Assembly (NCBI RefSeq): GCF_012676905.1
Contig: NZ_CP051428.1
Span: forward strand, 5,104,993 to 5,168,992
DNA from: Paenibacillus albicereus
Lineage (GTDB): Bacteria; Bacillota; Bacilli; Paenibacillales; Paenibacillaceae
DNA: 64,000 bases
Direction of reading: 5' to 3'
A program made the position numbers and the translations under genes. Each line of letters opens with the position of its first letter. Positions within the stretch are counted from its first letter, which is position 1. This document shows, piece after piece, positions 8,833 through 18,098 of the stretch. Under the pieces are notes generated by a model. It saw nothing but the letters and a program-made list of their open reading frames with translations. It made no database searches and was not told the origin of the DNA.

Positions 8833-10056
8833 ATGGACCGAAGCGTAATTATTATCGGCACCTTGGACACCAAGGGGGCCGAAGCGATGTATCTCCAGGA
8901 GCGGATCGAAAGCGCCGGCGTCCCGACGATCGTCATGGATGCCGGCGTATTCGAAGCCTCGGCCGGAGCGGCCGACCTGTCGAACGAGGAGGTCGCCCGC
9001 GCGGGAGGCGTTCCGCTGCAGGAGCTGATCGCCAGAAAGGACCGCGGCGAGGCGATGGACGTCATGATGAAAGGAGCGGCGGCGCTGCTGGCCGGCCTGC
9101 ATCGGGAAGGCCGCGTCGCCGGCGTCATCGGGCTCGGCGGCTCGGCGGGCACGACGATCGCTACCTATGCGATGCAGGTTCTCCCGATCGGCGTTCCCAA
9201 GCTGATGGTATCGACCGTCGCATCCGGCAATACTCGGCCCTACGTCGGGGAGAAGGACATCGCGATGATGTATTCCGTCGTCGACGTGTCCGGCATCAAC
9301 CGCTTGTCGGCGCGCATCCTGTCCAACGCCGCCCATGCCATCGCGGGCATGGCGGCAGGCGCGCCTCCGCAGGTGGAGGACAAGCCGCTCGTGGCGGCGA
9401 CGATGTTCGGCGTCACGACGCCCTGCGTCACGGCGGCTCGGGAGTATTTGGAGCGCAGCGGCTACGAGGTGCTGGTGTTCCATGCGACCGGCAGCGGAGG
9501 GAGGGCGATGGAGGGACTGATCGACAGCGGCTTCATCGCCGGCGTGCTGGACGTGACGACGACCGAATGGTGCGACGAGCTCGTCGGCGGCGAGCTATCC
9601 GCGGGACCGCAACGCCTGGAGGCGGCCGCCCGGGCCGGCGTGCCGCAGGTCGTCTCGACGGGGGCGCTGGACATGGTCAACTTCGGTCCGTACGACACCG
9701 TGCCGGAGAAGTTCGCGGGGCGCAAGCTTTACCGCCACAACGCGACCATCACGCTGATGCGGACCGACGCGGAGGAGAACCGGCGGCTCGGCGAGATCAT
9801 CGCGGCCAAGCTGAACCGCAGCGAGGGGCCCTGCGCGATGTTCCTGCCGCTTCAGGGCGTCTCCCTGCTCGACGCCGAAGGCCAGGCGTTCCACGGACCC
9901 GAAGAGGACGCCGCGCTCTTCTCCTCGCTCAAGCGGCATCTCGACCCGACGCGCGTCGAGATCATCGAGATGGAGAACAACCTCAACGACGAAGCCTTCG
10001 CGCTCGCCATGGCCAAGCGGCTTGTCGAGCTTATGCGGCAGGCCGCCGTCCACTGA
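8833..10056 (+). CDS. UPF0261 / Tm-1-like ATP-binding domain protein
   Basis: 407 residues, full length for UPF0261, the family of the N-terminal half of the tomato Tm-1 antiviral protein. Marks are the N-terminal [11 protein letters not shown] (7-17), LGGSAGTT (about 102-109), TPCVTAARE, and a C-terminal PLQGVSLLD stretch followed by helices. Two Rossmann-like lobes are expected, binding a nucleotide between them. A Shine-Dalgarno gggaggg lies 12 bases before the ATG. It is 23 bp upstream of the cupin gene and divergent from the TIM-barrel gene, so bacterial versions of both Tm-1 halves are co-regulated here. The bacterial reaction is unknown. Confidence 0.85.
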   Translation: MDRSVIIIGTLDTKGAEAMYLQERIESAGVPTIVMDAGVFEASAGAADLSNEEVARAGGVPLQELIARKDRGEAMDVMMKGAAALLAGLHREGRVAGVIGLGGSAGTTIATYAMQVLPIGVPKLMVSTVASGNTRPYVGEKDIAMMYSVVDVSGINRLSARILSNAAHAIAGMAAGAPPQVEDKPLVAATMFGVTTPCVTAAREYLERSGYEVLVFHATGSGGRAMEGLIDSGFIAGVLDVTTTEWCDELVGGELSAGPQRLEAAARAGVPQVVSTGALDMVNFGPYDTVPEKFAGRKLYRHNATITLMRTDAEENRRLGEIIAAKLNRSEGPCAMFLPLQGVSLLDAEGQAFHGPEEDAALFSSLKRHLDPTRVEIIEMENNLNDEAFALAMAKRLVELMRQAAVH

Positions 10057-10079
10057 AAAGAAAAGGAGCGAGATCATCC

Positions 10080-10493
10080 ATGGATAAACGATATGTGACT
10101 CCTGCCGATGTCGACACGCTGGTGCTGCCCTGGGGAGAGATCCAGTGGCTGTCCGAACCGAGCGTGACGGGCTCGGACCGGCTGGCGACCGGCATCGTCA
10201 GCGTCGCGCCCGGCCAAGGCCACGAGCGCCACAACCATCCGGGCTGCGAGGAAATCATCTATGTGCTGGAGGGCAAGGGAGAGCAGTTCGTCGAGGACGA
10301 GGACGGGCAAGCGGAGAAGCGCATCGTACAGACAGGCGACCTCATCCAGGTGCCTGCCGACCGTTATCACGGCACGGTCAACATCGGCGAGGACACGCTT
10401 CGCCTGCTCGTCGTCTACCAGACCGCCGAGCCTGCGCTGCAGCTCCGGAACGCGCCGGACTGCCGGATCGAGTCGGCGAAGAACGGCCGGTAG
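10080..10493 (+). CDS. Cupin-domain protein
   Basis: 137 residues forming one cupin barrel. Motif 1 is GQGHERHNHPGCEEIIYVLEG (metal ligands H-x-H and E) and motif 2 is GDLIQVPADRYHGTVN, so a metal-binding double-psi fold with the ligand set intact. Stand-alone cupins of this type act as sugar isomerases, dioxygenases or small-molecule binding proteins. It is the second gene of an operon with UPF0261 and is followed by a strong terminator. The role in the pathway is inferred from position only. Confidence 0.8.
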   Translation: MDKRYVTPADVDTLVLPWGEIQWLSEPSVTGSDRLATGIVSVAPGQGHERHNHPGCEEIIYVLEGKGEQFVEDEDGQAEKRIVQTGDLIQVPADRYHGTVNIGEDTLRLLVVYQTAEPALQLRNAPDCRIESAKNGR

Positions 10494-10511
10494 CGAGTAG
10501 GAACATGACTA

Positions 10512-10554
10512 GAGGCAGCCCCAAGGACCGATAAATCGGACTTGGGGCTGCCTC
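10512..10554. terminator. Strong bidirectional terminator
   Basis: A perfect 14-bp stem (GAGGCAGCCCCAAG / CTTGGGGCTGCCTC) with an inner CCGA/TCGG hairpin lies between two convergent genes, the cupin and the collagen-like gene. Confidence 0.75.
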
Positions 10555-10580
10555 GTTTACAGGCCCGCTTTTCTGCGCAA

Positions 10581-12044
10581 CTAGAACATATTTTCCGGCG
10601 AAGGCACGACCGTTTGAAGGAGATGGCCGCTGCTTCCGTTTTGGGCCGGCAAGGACGTCATCCCTCCGGATCCGCCGTTGCCGCCAGCGGCCCCGCCGCC
10701 TCCACCGCTTGTTACGGTAGGGGACGCTCCTGCCGTCGCTCCTCCCGCTCCGCCTTGGATTCGAACCGAGCCCGTGATGGCCGCCGGATTCGTCGAGATC
10801 AGGTGCACGATCCCGCCGCCTCCGCCCCCGCCGCCGCCTTCGGAGTTGCCTCCGTTGCCGTCGAATCCGCCGCTTCCGTTGCCGCCGATCGCCTGGACCG
10901 TGCCGGCGATCGACAAGGCGCCTTTCGCGCTCAGGACCAGGATGCCGCCGGCGCCCCCGCCGGTTCCCTGAATGCCCGATCCGGCCGTATTCGGATTGAT
11001 TCCACTGGCACCGTCAGCTTGGATGAAGGCGCCAGCCGTGACGTTCAGGTTTCCTTTCGCCATCAGGACGAGCGCCCCTCCGCCTTGGCCGCCGCTTGCG
11101 GAATTGCTTACGATCGCTCCTCCGCTGCCTGCTCCGCCGGCTGCGGCCTCCGGCATCGTGAGGCGAGCCGCGCTGAGGAGAGGGAGCCCTTTGCCCCCGG
11201 CGCCGGTCGGACCCGGCGCGGACAAGGAGACGCCAGGATGAGGGCTGTACGGATTGGCGTTGTCAGCCCCGGTCTGCACCCCGATACGGCCTGAAACCGT
11301 GATGTTGCCCGTAGCGCGGATCACCATGCCGCTCGGAACGAGCAAAGTTCCCGCAATGGTTACGTTGGTGAACTGCAGATTGCTGGCATAGACGCCGGGC
11401 ATGTTCACCCAGTCCACCGTCTGGCCTACCGGTACGTTCAGCGCTCCGCTCGAGCCGTCGCCGTAGGCGCCGCTGTCGCCGGCAGGTCCTTGCGGTCCTG
11501 TCGGACCTTGAGGGCCCGTCGCCCCGGCCGGACCGACAGCTCCGATCGGACCGATCGGACCCGGCGGTCCGGCGACACCTTGAACGCCTTGCAGACCTTG
11601 CGCGCCGGCATCGCCTTTCGGCCCCTGCGGACCCGCCTCGCCGGCGGCCCCCGCCGGCCCCGTATCGCCCGGATCGCCTTTTGCTCCCGGCAAGCCTTGC
11701 GGTCCGGCTGCTCCAGCGGCCCCCGTATCGCCCTTCTCGCCCTTCTCGCCCTGCAGCCCTTGCGGACCGGCATCGCCGGTAGGTCCCGCTTCTCCGGCTT
11801 CGCCCTTTGCCCCTTGCGCACCTCTCGGACCGACCGGTCCTTGGTCGCCCTTCAGATTGAGCTTATACGCCGTTTGGCCCGAGGCGCAGCTGCTGCCGGG
11901 AGCGAGCAGATTCATCTGGCCGGTGCCGCTGACGCAGATCTGGATGGAATCTAGCGGAGCGGAAGTCGCCCACGCCCCCGGAATTTGGGCGACAAGCAGC
12001 AACGCGCCCGCCGCCAGAATGACTTTGCTTTTCATCATCTTCAT
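10581..12044 (-). CDS. Secreted collagen-like repeat protein
   Basis: 487 residues. A signal peptide (about 1-26, cleavage near AWA-TSA) precedes a short Cys-containing N-terminal region. Residues 66-197 are 44 unbroken Gly-X-Y triplets, many GPQ/GPT/GEK/GDT as in bacterial collagens. The rest is a Gly/Ser/Asn-rich C-terminal domain with beta-type strands ([20 protein letters not shown]) and runs of glycine. No LPXTG or SLH anchor is present. It starts 30 bp after the SLH-protein gene on the same strand, so the two are almost certainly one operon. Bacterial collagens form trimeric surface or spore-coat fibres; attachment through the SLH partner is inference. Confidence 0.85.
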   Translation of the reverse strand: MKMMKSKVILAAGALLLVAQIPGAWATSAPLDSIQICVSGTGQMNLLAPGSSCASGQTAYKLNLKGDQGPVGPRGAQGAKGEAGEAGPTGDAGPQGLQGEKGEKGDTGAAGAAGPQGLPGAKGDPGDTGPAGAAGEAGPQGPKGDAGAQGLQGVQGVAGPPGPIGPIGAVGPAGATGPQGPTGPQGPAGDSGAYGDGSSGALNVPVGQTVDWVNMPGVYASNLQFTNVTIAGTLLVPSGMVIRATGNITVSGRIGVQTGADNANPYSPHPGVSLSAPGPTGAGGKGLPLLSAARLTMPEAAAGGAGSGGAIVSNSASGGQGGGALVLMAKGNLNVTAGAFIQADGASGINPNTAGSGIQGTGGGAGGILVLSAKGALSIAGTVQAIGGNGSGGFDGNGGNSEGGGGGGGGGIVHLISTNPAAITGSVRIQGGAGGATAGASPTVTSGGGGGAAGGNGGSGGMTSLPAQNGSSGHLLQTVVPSPENMF

Positions 12045-12074
12045 CGGTCCTGTCCCTCTTTCACGTTTAGTCCT

Positions 12075-14525
12075 TTAAATAAACCGGACGAGCTTCAGCA
12101 TCCTCTCCAGCATGACGGCCGTTTCCGCACGCGTGGACGGGCTGGCCGGACGGAACTCGCCGCCGTTCCCGACGATGATTCCCGCCTCGGCGGCCTTGAC
12201 CGCCGAGGCCTGCGCCCAGTCCGCGATCTCGCCTTCATCGGCGAAAACCGCTTTGCGGGCTGACGCATCCGGTCCCTCTCCCGTGTAAGCCATCGCCGCG
12301 ACGACCATCGTCACGAGCTCCTGGCGCGTCACGGATCGGCCGGGACGGAACGATCCGTCCTCGTATCCGGTGATGAGCCCTGTCCGATAGGCCGTGCTCA
12401 CCGCCTGCTCGTACCAGCCGCCGGCCGTATCCAAAAACGGACGGCCCGTTTGGGCGTCGGCAAGGCCGAGCGACCGCACGAGCAGCGCCGCGACTTCCGC
12501 CCGCGTAATCGGCGCATCCGGCGCGAACACGCCTGGGCCGCGGCCTTCGAAGATCAGCTTGGAAGCAAGCCGCTCCATCGACGCCTGGCCCCAGTGGCCC
12601 TGCGTGTCGCGGAAGGAGGCCGGGCGGTCGATGACCGCGAAGACTCCGCCACCCTGACGGATCATGACCGCGGTCCAACGGCCGTCCTGCTGCTCGAACC
12701 GCGTCGGCACGAAAGCGAGCCGGTTCGACGCCGCGTCCCAAACGACCCCCGTGGCCGTGGTCGGAACAGCGCCTGCCGACAGCGGGACCGTATAGGTCGC
12801 GTAGCGGTTGAACACGCTTAGGAACGCGCTCCTGCCGTTGCCGCCCGTGACTTGAATGTCGATCGATGCCGCCTGGGAAAGCTTCCGCGCCCCCGCTCGG
12901 TCCGCCGCCTGCTCGACCGCCGCTTCAACGGCTTCATCCGGAGTGCGCGCCTTGAAATGAAAGTGGACGGCCTCCTCTCCTACGCCGAACTTCTCGCCAT
13001 ACGGCTTGGCCGAAAGCTCGGCAATCGGAACCGACAGCGCGGCTCCGCCGGCTTGACGGAGGAGCAGCGCCGCCTGCGGGTTCAGCCGCGCGATCTCCCG
13101 CAGCACGGCTCCGGACAGCCGGATCTCTCCGCCGGCTGACGGAAAGTCGAGCAGCACGACGCCTTGCCGGATCGCCTCGAGCGAGATTGCCGCTGATTCG
13201 GCCGTTCCGTTGGCCGATACGATGTCGGCCCGCAGCGCCGCATCCGGCTCCGCCGGCGGAGCCGATGGTCCCGGCACGGAAGGCAGGGGCGGAAGCACGA
13301 CCGGAGGCGCGCTCGGCTCCGGCTGGCCCGGCGTGGCGGTCGGCTCCGGCGTGACCGGCCGCTCCGGCTCGGCGACGACTATTTCGACGCTCGCCGCCGA
13401 GCCTTCGTACTCCGCCGTCAGGATGGTCCGCCCAGGCTTCAGCCCTCGCACGGCACCCTTTTCATCCACCGCGGCGATCGAGCCGTCCTCCATCCGATAC
13501 GAGGCCAGCGCCGTCGCGCGGGTGGCCGACCGGTCGCTCCAGACCGCGCTTACCTCCACCTGCTGTTGCCCGCCGACTTCCATCGCATAAGAGGATCGGC
13601 CGAACTGAAGCGATACGAGCTCGAGCGGGGAAGCCTGGTGCGAAAAGGCGACATACACGCTCGACGCCACCGTCGCGCCATTCAAGGAGACGGTGACCTC
13701 CGCTCCGCCTTCCGTGCTCGGCGCCGTCAATTCCGCCTCATAGGCGCCGTAGCTCTCGTAGGCGAACGAGAGCGACACCGGCAGCGGCTCTTCGTTCGGC
13801 GTTCCCTCCGGAATCGCGCCACTCTCCCAATCCTGGCTCAGCTCAAGAGGCGCGTCAGCGGCGCTCGTCAGGCTGCCGATCCGTCCGAATGCCGCAGAGA
13901 CGAGGTTGGCCGCATAACGGCCATAGGCGACGTGCGTCACGGTGCCAAGCTCGCCGCCCGTAGCGGACAAGCGCACCGATTCTGCCGGATCGGCGATGTC
14001 GTTGCCGTATCGGTCCTTGAGCCGCAGCGTCAGCAGCGTGCGGCTGCGTCCGTCGGCCGGCAGGCTCGTACGGCTGGCCGTCAGCACCGAGCGCTCAGGC
14101 GAAGGCGGTCCCGGCTTGAAGTGTACCCTCGCCAGATCCGTCACCGTCGCTCCTGCCGCCTCGGCGCTTATGTAGCTGATGCCGGCCGTCGTCGGCGCGG
14201 TCAGCTCCGCGATATAGGTGCCGTCCCCTTGGGCCGTCGGCGGCCCTGCCCATGTGCCGAGCGTAGCCTGCAGCCGGATCCGGTCAGGCGGCAGCTCGAC
14301 GGCGTCGCCGCTGCCGTCCCTCAGCACGAGAGTTACCGTCGCGCGGCTCGTTCCGTCTGCGGGCAGGCCCGCCTCATCCGCATGAAGCGTTCCTTGAAGG
14401 CCGGCACCGGATGACGCATTGGCCTGCCAGGAAGGCTGAAGCAGGCTGACGATGAGCAGCAGCGCCATCAGATTTCCCATGCGCCTGCGGCGCACTCCGC
14501 CCTGCCGGCATGGCTGTATGTCCAT
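12075..14525 (-). CDS. S-layer homology (SLH) domain protein with Ig-like domains
   Basis: 816 residues with a basic N-terminus and signal peptide (cleavage near QANA-SSG, about residue 38). Two invasin/Big-1-type Ig domains follow (about 43-140 and 142-250; LPADGTSRATVTLVLRD and LPADGRSRTLLTLRLKD), then a Big-2-like domain (about 320-395), a Pro-rich linker (398-435), a domain of unknown type, and three SLH repeats at the C-terminus (about 640-812; GHWGQASMERLASK, ITRAEVAALLVR). SLH repeats bind pyruvylated secondary wall polymer, so the protein should sit on the wall surface. Shine-Dalgarno aaggggga is 8 bases before ATG 14525. It is the first gene of an operon with the collagen-like gene. 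Confidence 0.85.
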   Translation of the reverse strand: MDIQPCRQGGVRRRRMGNLMALLLIVSLLQPSWQANASSGAGLQGTLHADEAGLPADGTSRATVTLVLRDGSGDAVELPPDRIRLQATLGTWAGPPTAQGDGTYIAELTAPTTAGISYISAEAAGATVTDLARVHFKPGPPSPERSVLTASRTSLPADGRSRTLLTLRLKDRYGNDIADPAESVRLSATGGELGTVTHVAYGRYAANLVSAAFGRIGSLTSAADAPLELSQDWESGAIPEGTPNEEPLPVSLSFAYESYGAYEAELTAPSTEGGAEVTVSLNGATVASSVYVAFSHQASPLELVSLQFGRSSYAMEVGGQQQVEVSAVWSDRSATRATALASYRMEDGSIAAVDEKGAVRGLKPGRTILTAEYEGSAASVEIVVAEPERPVTPEPTATPGQPEPSAPPVVLPPLPSVPGPSAPPAEPDAALRADIVSANGTAESAAISLEAIRQGVVLLDFPSAGGEIRLSGAVLREIARLNPQAALLLRQAGGAALSVPIAELSAKPYGEKFGVGEEAVHFHFKARTPDEAVEAAVEQAADRAGARKLSQAASIDIQVTGGNGRSAFLSVFNRYATYTVPLSAGAVPTTATGVVWDAASNRLAFVPTRFEQQDGRWTAVMIRQGGGVFAVIDRPASFRDTQGHWGQASMERLASKLIFEGRGPGVFAPDAPITRAEVAALLVRSLGLADAQTGRPFLDTAGGWYEQAVSTAYRTGLITGYEDGSFRPGRSVTRQELVTMVVAAMAYTGEGPDASARKAVFADEGEIADWAQASAVKAAEAGIIVGNGGEFRPASPSTRAETAVMLERMLKLVRFI

Positions 14526-14880
14526 ACTCTTTCTCCCCCTTCTATTTCGCTATAAAGCGCTGAAAGGTTCATCGGCAAACCGCATGGCAGTTGTGAGAGA
14601 AAACCGCGCAGCCGCGCCGAGTTTCGGCCAGCTTCACGTTCTTTCATTGAAAAGCCTTTTGACACGGGTCTATCGATGAGGTGCCGCGCCATTCGTCTCG
14701 CTCCGCGCTCCATAACTTATTATACAGGTAAGATTAATATGGATTATGGAGTGCAGCTATGCTAAGCTAGCCCTACCACCTTGACCGACTGGAAAACCAG
14801 AGGCAAGCGGAACGAGCCCTTCCGGGGCTCGGCCTGCTTGCCTCTTTTTCGCTTCCTACTAGCCGAGAAATGGGGAATGA
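14526..14880. promoter_or_regulatory. Divergent promoter region with terminator-bearing leader
   Basis: A 355-bp gap between the minus-strand SLH gene and the plus-strand DUF1214 gene. An AT-rich stretch around 14716-14745 (ttattatacag, taagattaatatgg) is the best promoter candidate. On the plus strand it is followed by a short CTGG/CCAG hairpin (14789-14800) and a strong terminator before the DUF1214 start. I do not recognise a known riboswitch here. Confidence 0.4.
14800..14849 (+). terminator. Leader terminator upstream of DUF1214 gene
   Basis: Nine-bp stem GAGGCAAGC / GCTTGCCTC with an inner GAGCC/GGCTC hairpin and an immediate T5 run. It ends 31 bases before the ATG at 14881, so it would block transcription into that gene unless relieved; an attenuator or the end of a small leader RNA are both possible. 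Confidence 0.6.
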
Positions 14881-16257
14881 ATGATGTCGAACCACTTGAA
14901 CCGCCTAGCAAGCAAGCCCAAGGGGCCGAAGCCGCTGCGCAGGCTCGGCCTCGGGCTGCTGGCCGCCGCTCTGCTGGCCGCCGCCGCTCCTCCTGCCCGA
15001 GCGGACGCGTCCGCGCTCGCCACCGAGGACCAGAAGAAGCTGGATGAACGAAGCATCCGCATCAACCGCTTCCATACTTTCCCGCTGCTGAAGGCTCAGG
15101 CCAAAGCCGCCTACAAGCTCGCCTACGGCGGCACGCCGAGCGCCGAGGCGGACAGCCGCCTGGACGGCGCCATCGACGAGCTGGCGTTCAGCGCCATCCA
15201 GAAAGCCGTCAACAACGATCCCTTTTATCCCAAGGTGTACTGGCTCAATGCGCCGCCTCGCGATTGGTTCGGGCTCAAGGTGCCGGGAGGCCGCTATTCG
15301 TACGACAATCCCGACAACATCTACCGCACGATCCCGATCGACGGGTCGTCCAAGTACGTCCTGCGGGGCAAGCGGACCGGACCGGGACCGACGGACGTCA
15401 CCTTCTCCCTCATCCGCAACCCCAACTCCCAGCAGACCGTGTCGATCCTGTCCGGCAAGGATCTGGTCGTCGGCGCGGACGGCAGCTACGCCATCACGAT
15501 CGACCGCGATCCTGCAGGCGGGCGTGTGAACCATATTCAGTCCAGCGGGGAAGCGGTGCAGCTGTTCGTCCGCAACAACCTCGGCGACTGGAACGCGGAA
15601 ACGCCGGATGCACTGACCATCGAGCGGCTGCCGGACGGAAACACGCCGCAGCCCAAGAGCGACCTCGTCATCGCGGCCGAGGCTTGGACCAACCTGCAGG
15701 AGTCCATCGTCGCCTACGGCGTCGGCGCTCTCGGCATCAAGACGCATACGAATCCGGTCAACACGCTCTCCAGCCCGTCCCTGTCATCCACGCTCGGCAC
15801 GCTGGTCACGCAAGCCAGCTCCTTCGGCCACTTCAAGCTCGCCGATGACGAAGCGCTGGTCGCCACCGTGCAGACCGGCGGCGCGGGCTACTTCGTCTTT
15901 CCGGTCACCGATCCGTGGATGGTCACGGTCGATCCGATCCGCCGCCAGTCCAGCCTCAACAACCGCCAAGCCGCTCCCAACGCCGACGGCAGCTATACGT
16001 TCGTCGTGTCGGTCCAGGACCCCGGCGTCGCCAACTGGATCGATCCGGCCGGACTGCATGAGGGAACGATCATGCTCAGGTGGCAGGACCTTCCGCTGGC
16101 CGCGTCGGCGGCAGGCGGACCGTCGGTGAAGACGCAGGTCGTCCAGCTGTCGGGTCTCGGCGCCGCGCTGCCGGCCGGCACGCGCTACGTCACCGCCGAG
16201 CAGCGCCGCCGGCAGCTGGACGATCGCACGGCCGGCTATGCGCTTCGCCTGCGCTGA
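14881..16257 (+). CDS. Secreted DUF1214-type protein
   Basis: 458 residues with an N-terminal signal peptide (LRRLGLGLLAAALLAAAAPPARADA, cleavage near residue 40). The body fits DUF1214-like proteins: FPVTDPWMVTVDP, YTFVVSVQDPG and the near-C-terminal NWIDPAGLHEGTIMLRWQ signature. The function of the family is unknown; members are exported and often sit near surface genes. ATG 14881 or the adjacent ATG 14884 could be used, with aatgggga upstream. A strong terminator stands directly before the gene (possible attenuation) and another after it. No lipobox is present. Confidence 0.75.
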   Translation: MMSNHLNRLASKPKGPKPLRRLGLGLLAAALLAAAAPPARADASALATEDQKKLDERSIRINRFHTFPLLKAQAKAAYKLAYGGTPSAEADSRLDGAIDELAFSAIQKAVNNDPFYPKVYWLNAPPRDWFGLKVPGGRYSYDNPDNIYRTIPIDGSSKYVLRGKRTGPGPTDVTFSLIRNPNSQQTVSILSGKDLVVGADGSYAITIDRDPAGGRVNHIQSSGEAVQLFVRNNLGDWNAETPDALTIERLPDGNTPQPKSDLVIAAEAWTNLQESIVAYGVGALGIKTHTNPVNTLSSPSLSSTLGTLVTQASSFGHFKLADDEALVATVQTGGAGYFVFPVTDPWMVTVDPIRRQSSLNNRQAAPNADGSYTFVVSVQDPGVANWIDPAGLHEGTIMLRWQDLPLAASAAGGPSVKTQVVQLSGLGAALPAGTRYVTAEQRRRQLDDRTAGYALRLR

Positions 16258-16283
16258 CCATTTCCGCAGCAGCGCAGCAAAAA

Positions 16284-16315
16284 GAGGAAGGCGCCCCCAC
16301 AGGGGCGCCTTCCTC
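16284..16315. terminator. Bidirectional terminator
   Basis: Perfect 14-bp stem GAGGAAGGCGCCCC / GGGGCGCCTTCCTC between the convergent DUF1214 and GIY-YIG genes, flanked by A- and T-rich ends. Confidence 0.8.
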
Positions 16316-16323
16316 TTCGCTCG

Positions 16324-16680
16324 TTATTTATAGAATACCTTCTCGATGTTGTACTTGGCCTTGAGCTGGTTGATGATGTACGTCTCGTAAATTTCGCGGT
16401 CCACGGGCTCACCGATCAGGCACACCTCGATCTTGGCGACCTCGCTCCGATGGTTCTTCATGACGGACGACGCATCCTCGAAATGCTTCTTGATGCGGGG
16501 CCGCAGCTTCCGCGCCTTGCCGACGAACAGCAGCTCATCCTTGTCGTTGTAGAACAGGAAGATTCCGCCTTCTTCCCTCGTAATCCGATGGAAGTCCGTG
16601 AACCCGTACGTATGGCTGGACTGGGGGTCTTTCTCCTTGTATAACGTCACGTCTGGCTTGGGAATGGTGATTTGAATCAA
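16324..16680 (-). CDS. GIY-YIG nuclease family protein (UvrC N-terminal-like)
   Basis: 118 residues, essentially one GIY-YIG domain. The GIY element is GIFLFYNDKDE, the YIG element is LLFVGKA, the catalytic Arg lies in KLRPRIKKHF and the metal-binding Glu in EIYETYIINQLKAKYN. This matches the short Firmicute proteins annotated as nucleotide excision repair endonucleases. The tyrosines of both name-giving motifs are Phe, as in several UvrC-like members. It is divergent from a cupin remnant and overlaps its start by a few bases. Substrate and role in repair are inferred from the domain. Confidence 0.75.
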   Translation of the reverse strand: MIQITIPKPDVTLYKEKDPQSSHTYGFTDFHRITREEGGIFLFYNDKDELLFVGKARKLRPRIKKHFEDASSVMKNHRSEVAKIEVCLIGEPVDREIYETYIINQLKAKYNIEKVFYK

Positions 16681-16759
16681 GCGCGTTCTCTCCTTCTTTG
16701 CTGGACCTGCTTGCTTGCCCTTCTCTCAGTATACCCGCTTCTGCCTCTTATGTCCCGCT

Positions 16760-16926
16760 TCGGCATCGTTCATGGAGTTGAGCTGCCGACCATCTCGTCG
16801 CCCGGAGAGATGGTCACGGTTCCGCAGGGCGTCCTGCACCGGACCTGGTCCAAGGAGAGAACGGTCAATCTATGCGTGGAGAAGACGGCTACCGTTACGA
16901 GCGGCTCGGATACGCAGCAGGAGTAG
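16760..16926 (+). pseudogene. C-terminal remnant of a cupin protein
   Basis: The frame ends with ELPTISSPGEMVTVPQGVLHR, then VNLCVEKTATVTSGSD, which is the second cupin motif (G-x-x-x-x-x-P-x-G-x-x-H) and tail of a small mannose-6-phosphate-isomerase-like cupin. The first cupin motif is missing; what precedes is an unrelated hydrophobic stretch overlapping the GIY-YIG gene start. I read this as a 5'-truncated gene. A hairpin follows the stop. Confidence 0.5.
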
Positions 16927-16949
16927 GGCCATCCTCTGAAGGATGGCCC
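16926..16949 (+). terminator. Hairpin after the cupin remnant
   Basis: Perfect 10-bp stem GGGCCATCCT / AGGATGGCCC with a 4-base loop; no U-run follows. It is probably the old terminator of the truncated cupin gene. Confidence 0.4.
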
Positions 16950-17010
16950 CATGCCTGTACCGAACCTCTTTATCGATCGAACGCTTATCGCAGCTGAATG
17001 ACGCCGCCCG

Positions 17011-17409
17011 CTACAGTCCGCTGTTGCCGCTCACCCGGACCAACGATTCCGGCTCCCCTTGCAGCCGGTACGTCTCGACCACGCCGCCGGCGGACAGGAA
17101 GCGGAACACGCCGAGGCCGTCGTCATACTGCAGCGCATCGTTGGGCCCTGCCTGCAGCGCATCTCTTATGCTTGTCCAGAGGAGCCGTCCGTCCTGCTCC
17201 TTGAAGACGTAGATTTGGTTTTGCTTGCGCGTAGCGACGATCGCTTCTTCCTTGCCGTCACCGTCCCAATCGCGTTCATAGGACGAGGCGTCAAGCTGCA
17301 TAAAAGAGGCGACTTGCCCGTGCTCGATCCTGCGCAGCATCGAGGCGTCTTTCTTGGGCAAATCCGTGATAATGAGCGTTGAGCAGCAGGGATCCCTATG
17401 GAATCCCCT
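17011..17409 (-). pseudogene. 3' remnant of an FG-GAP/VCBS-type repeat protein
   Basis: Open frame ending at 17011 with LIITDLPKKD, YERDWDGDGKEEAIVATRKQ and a beta-rich tail. The D-x-D-x-D-G-x-x-E element (DWDGDGKEE) is typical of calcium-binding FG-GAP/VCBS blades. No start codon with a ribosome site, and the sequence upstream runs into truncated selO on the same strand, so the N-terminal part appears deleted. It may still be transcribed from the selO promoter. Confidence 0.45.
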
Positions 17410-17450
17410 TCTGAAGTTCAGCATGACGCGCCTGTTCGGCCAGGAGGCGC

Positions 17451-18098
17451 TCAAGATCGAACAGACGGTCTGTCGGCGAGCTGCCGCAGCTCGTCCTCCG
17501 AGCCCCATTGGGCGGCGAACTGGAACGTGCCGACGCGCAGATGGCTTGCCGCGACGCGCGTCAGGATCGCGCCGGTCTCCAGCGACTCGCGCACGATCCG
17601 CTCGCCGGTCGTCACGACGGCGAGGCTGCGCGTCGTCGGGATGCCGAGGCCGTGCATCGCCTCGCTGATGATGTACTCGCGCAGCATCGGACCGAGCGCG
17701 GCCCGTCCATCGCCCCCGCGCGAATACGGCGTGCGCCCGGAGCCCTTGAGCTGGATGTCGCGCAGCTGGCCGCCTGGCGTCCGCTGCTCGCCGAGCAGGA
17801 CCGCGCGCCCGTCGCCGAGCCGGTTGAAATACCCGAACTGATGTCCCGCATAAGCCTGGGCCAGCGGATCGGCGCCCTCAGGCAGCCGGTTGCCGGCGAA
17901 CGCCTCCGCTCCGTCCGCGCCCGCCAGCGCTTCCGAATCCAGCCCCAGCTCCGCCGCCAGCGGCCGGTTCAGCACGGCCAGCATGGGCGCGCGGACCGGG
18001 ATCGGGTTCTGGCGGGTGAACAGCGTCTCAGGCAGCCGGGCATAACTGCTCTCCAGCTTCCAGCCTGACGATGCGGCGCTTGCCTTCGTTTCGCTCAT
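17451..18098 (-). pseudogene. selO: Truncated SelO/YdiU (protein adenylyltransferase)
   Basis: 215 residues matching the N-terminal part of SelO pseudokinase-fold AMPylators, which are normally about 480-490 residues. Family sequence is clear: [41 protein letters not shown] and [18 protein letters not shown]. The catalytic half with the remaining nucleotide and metal ligands is lost after [13 protein letters not shown], where the frame shifts and stops. Shine-Dalgarno aaggagg precedes ATG 18098. The next minus-strand sequence is an unrelated FG-GAP tail, so a deletion probably joined the two. Activity is not expected. Confidence 0.75.

Noticed and set aside
14740..14850. Known riboswitch (c-di-GMP, preQ1, ZTP, others)
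   Set aside because: None of the consensus cores I compared by eye fits; left as an unclassified leader.
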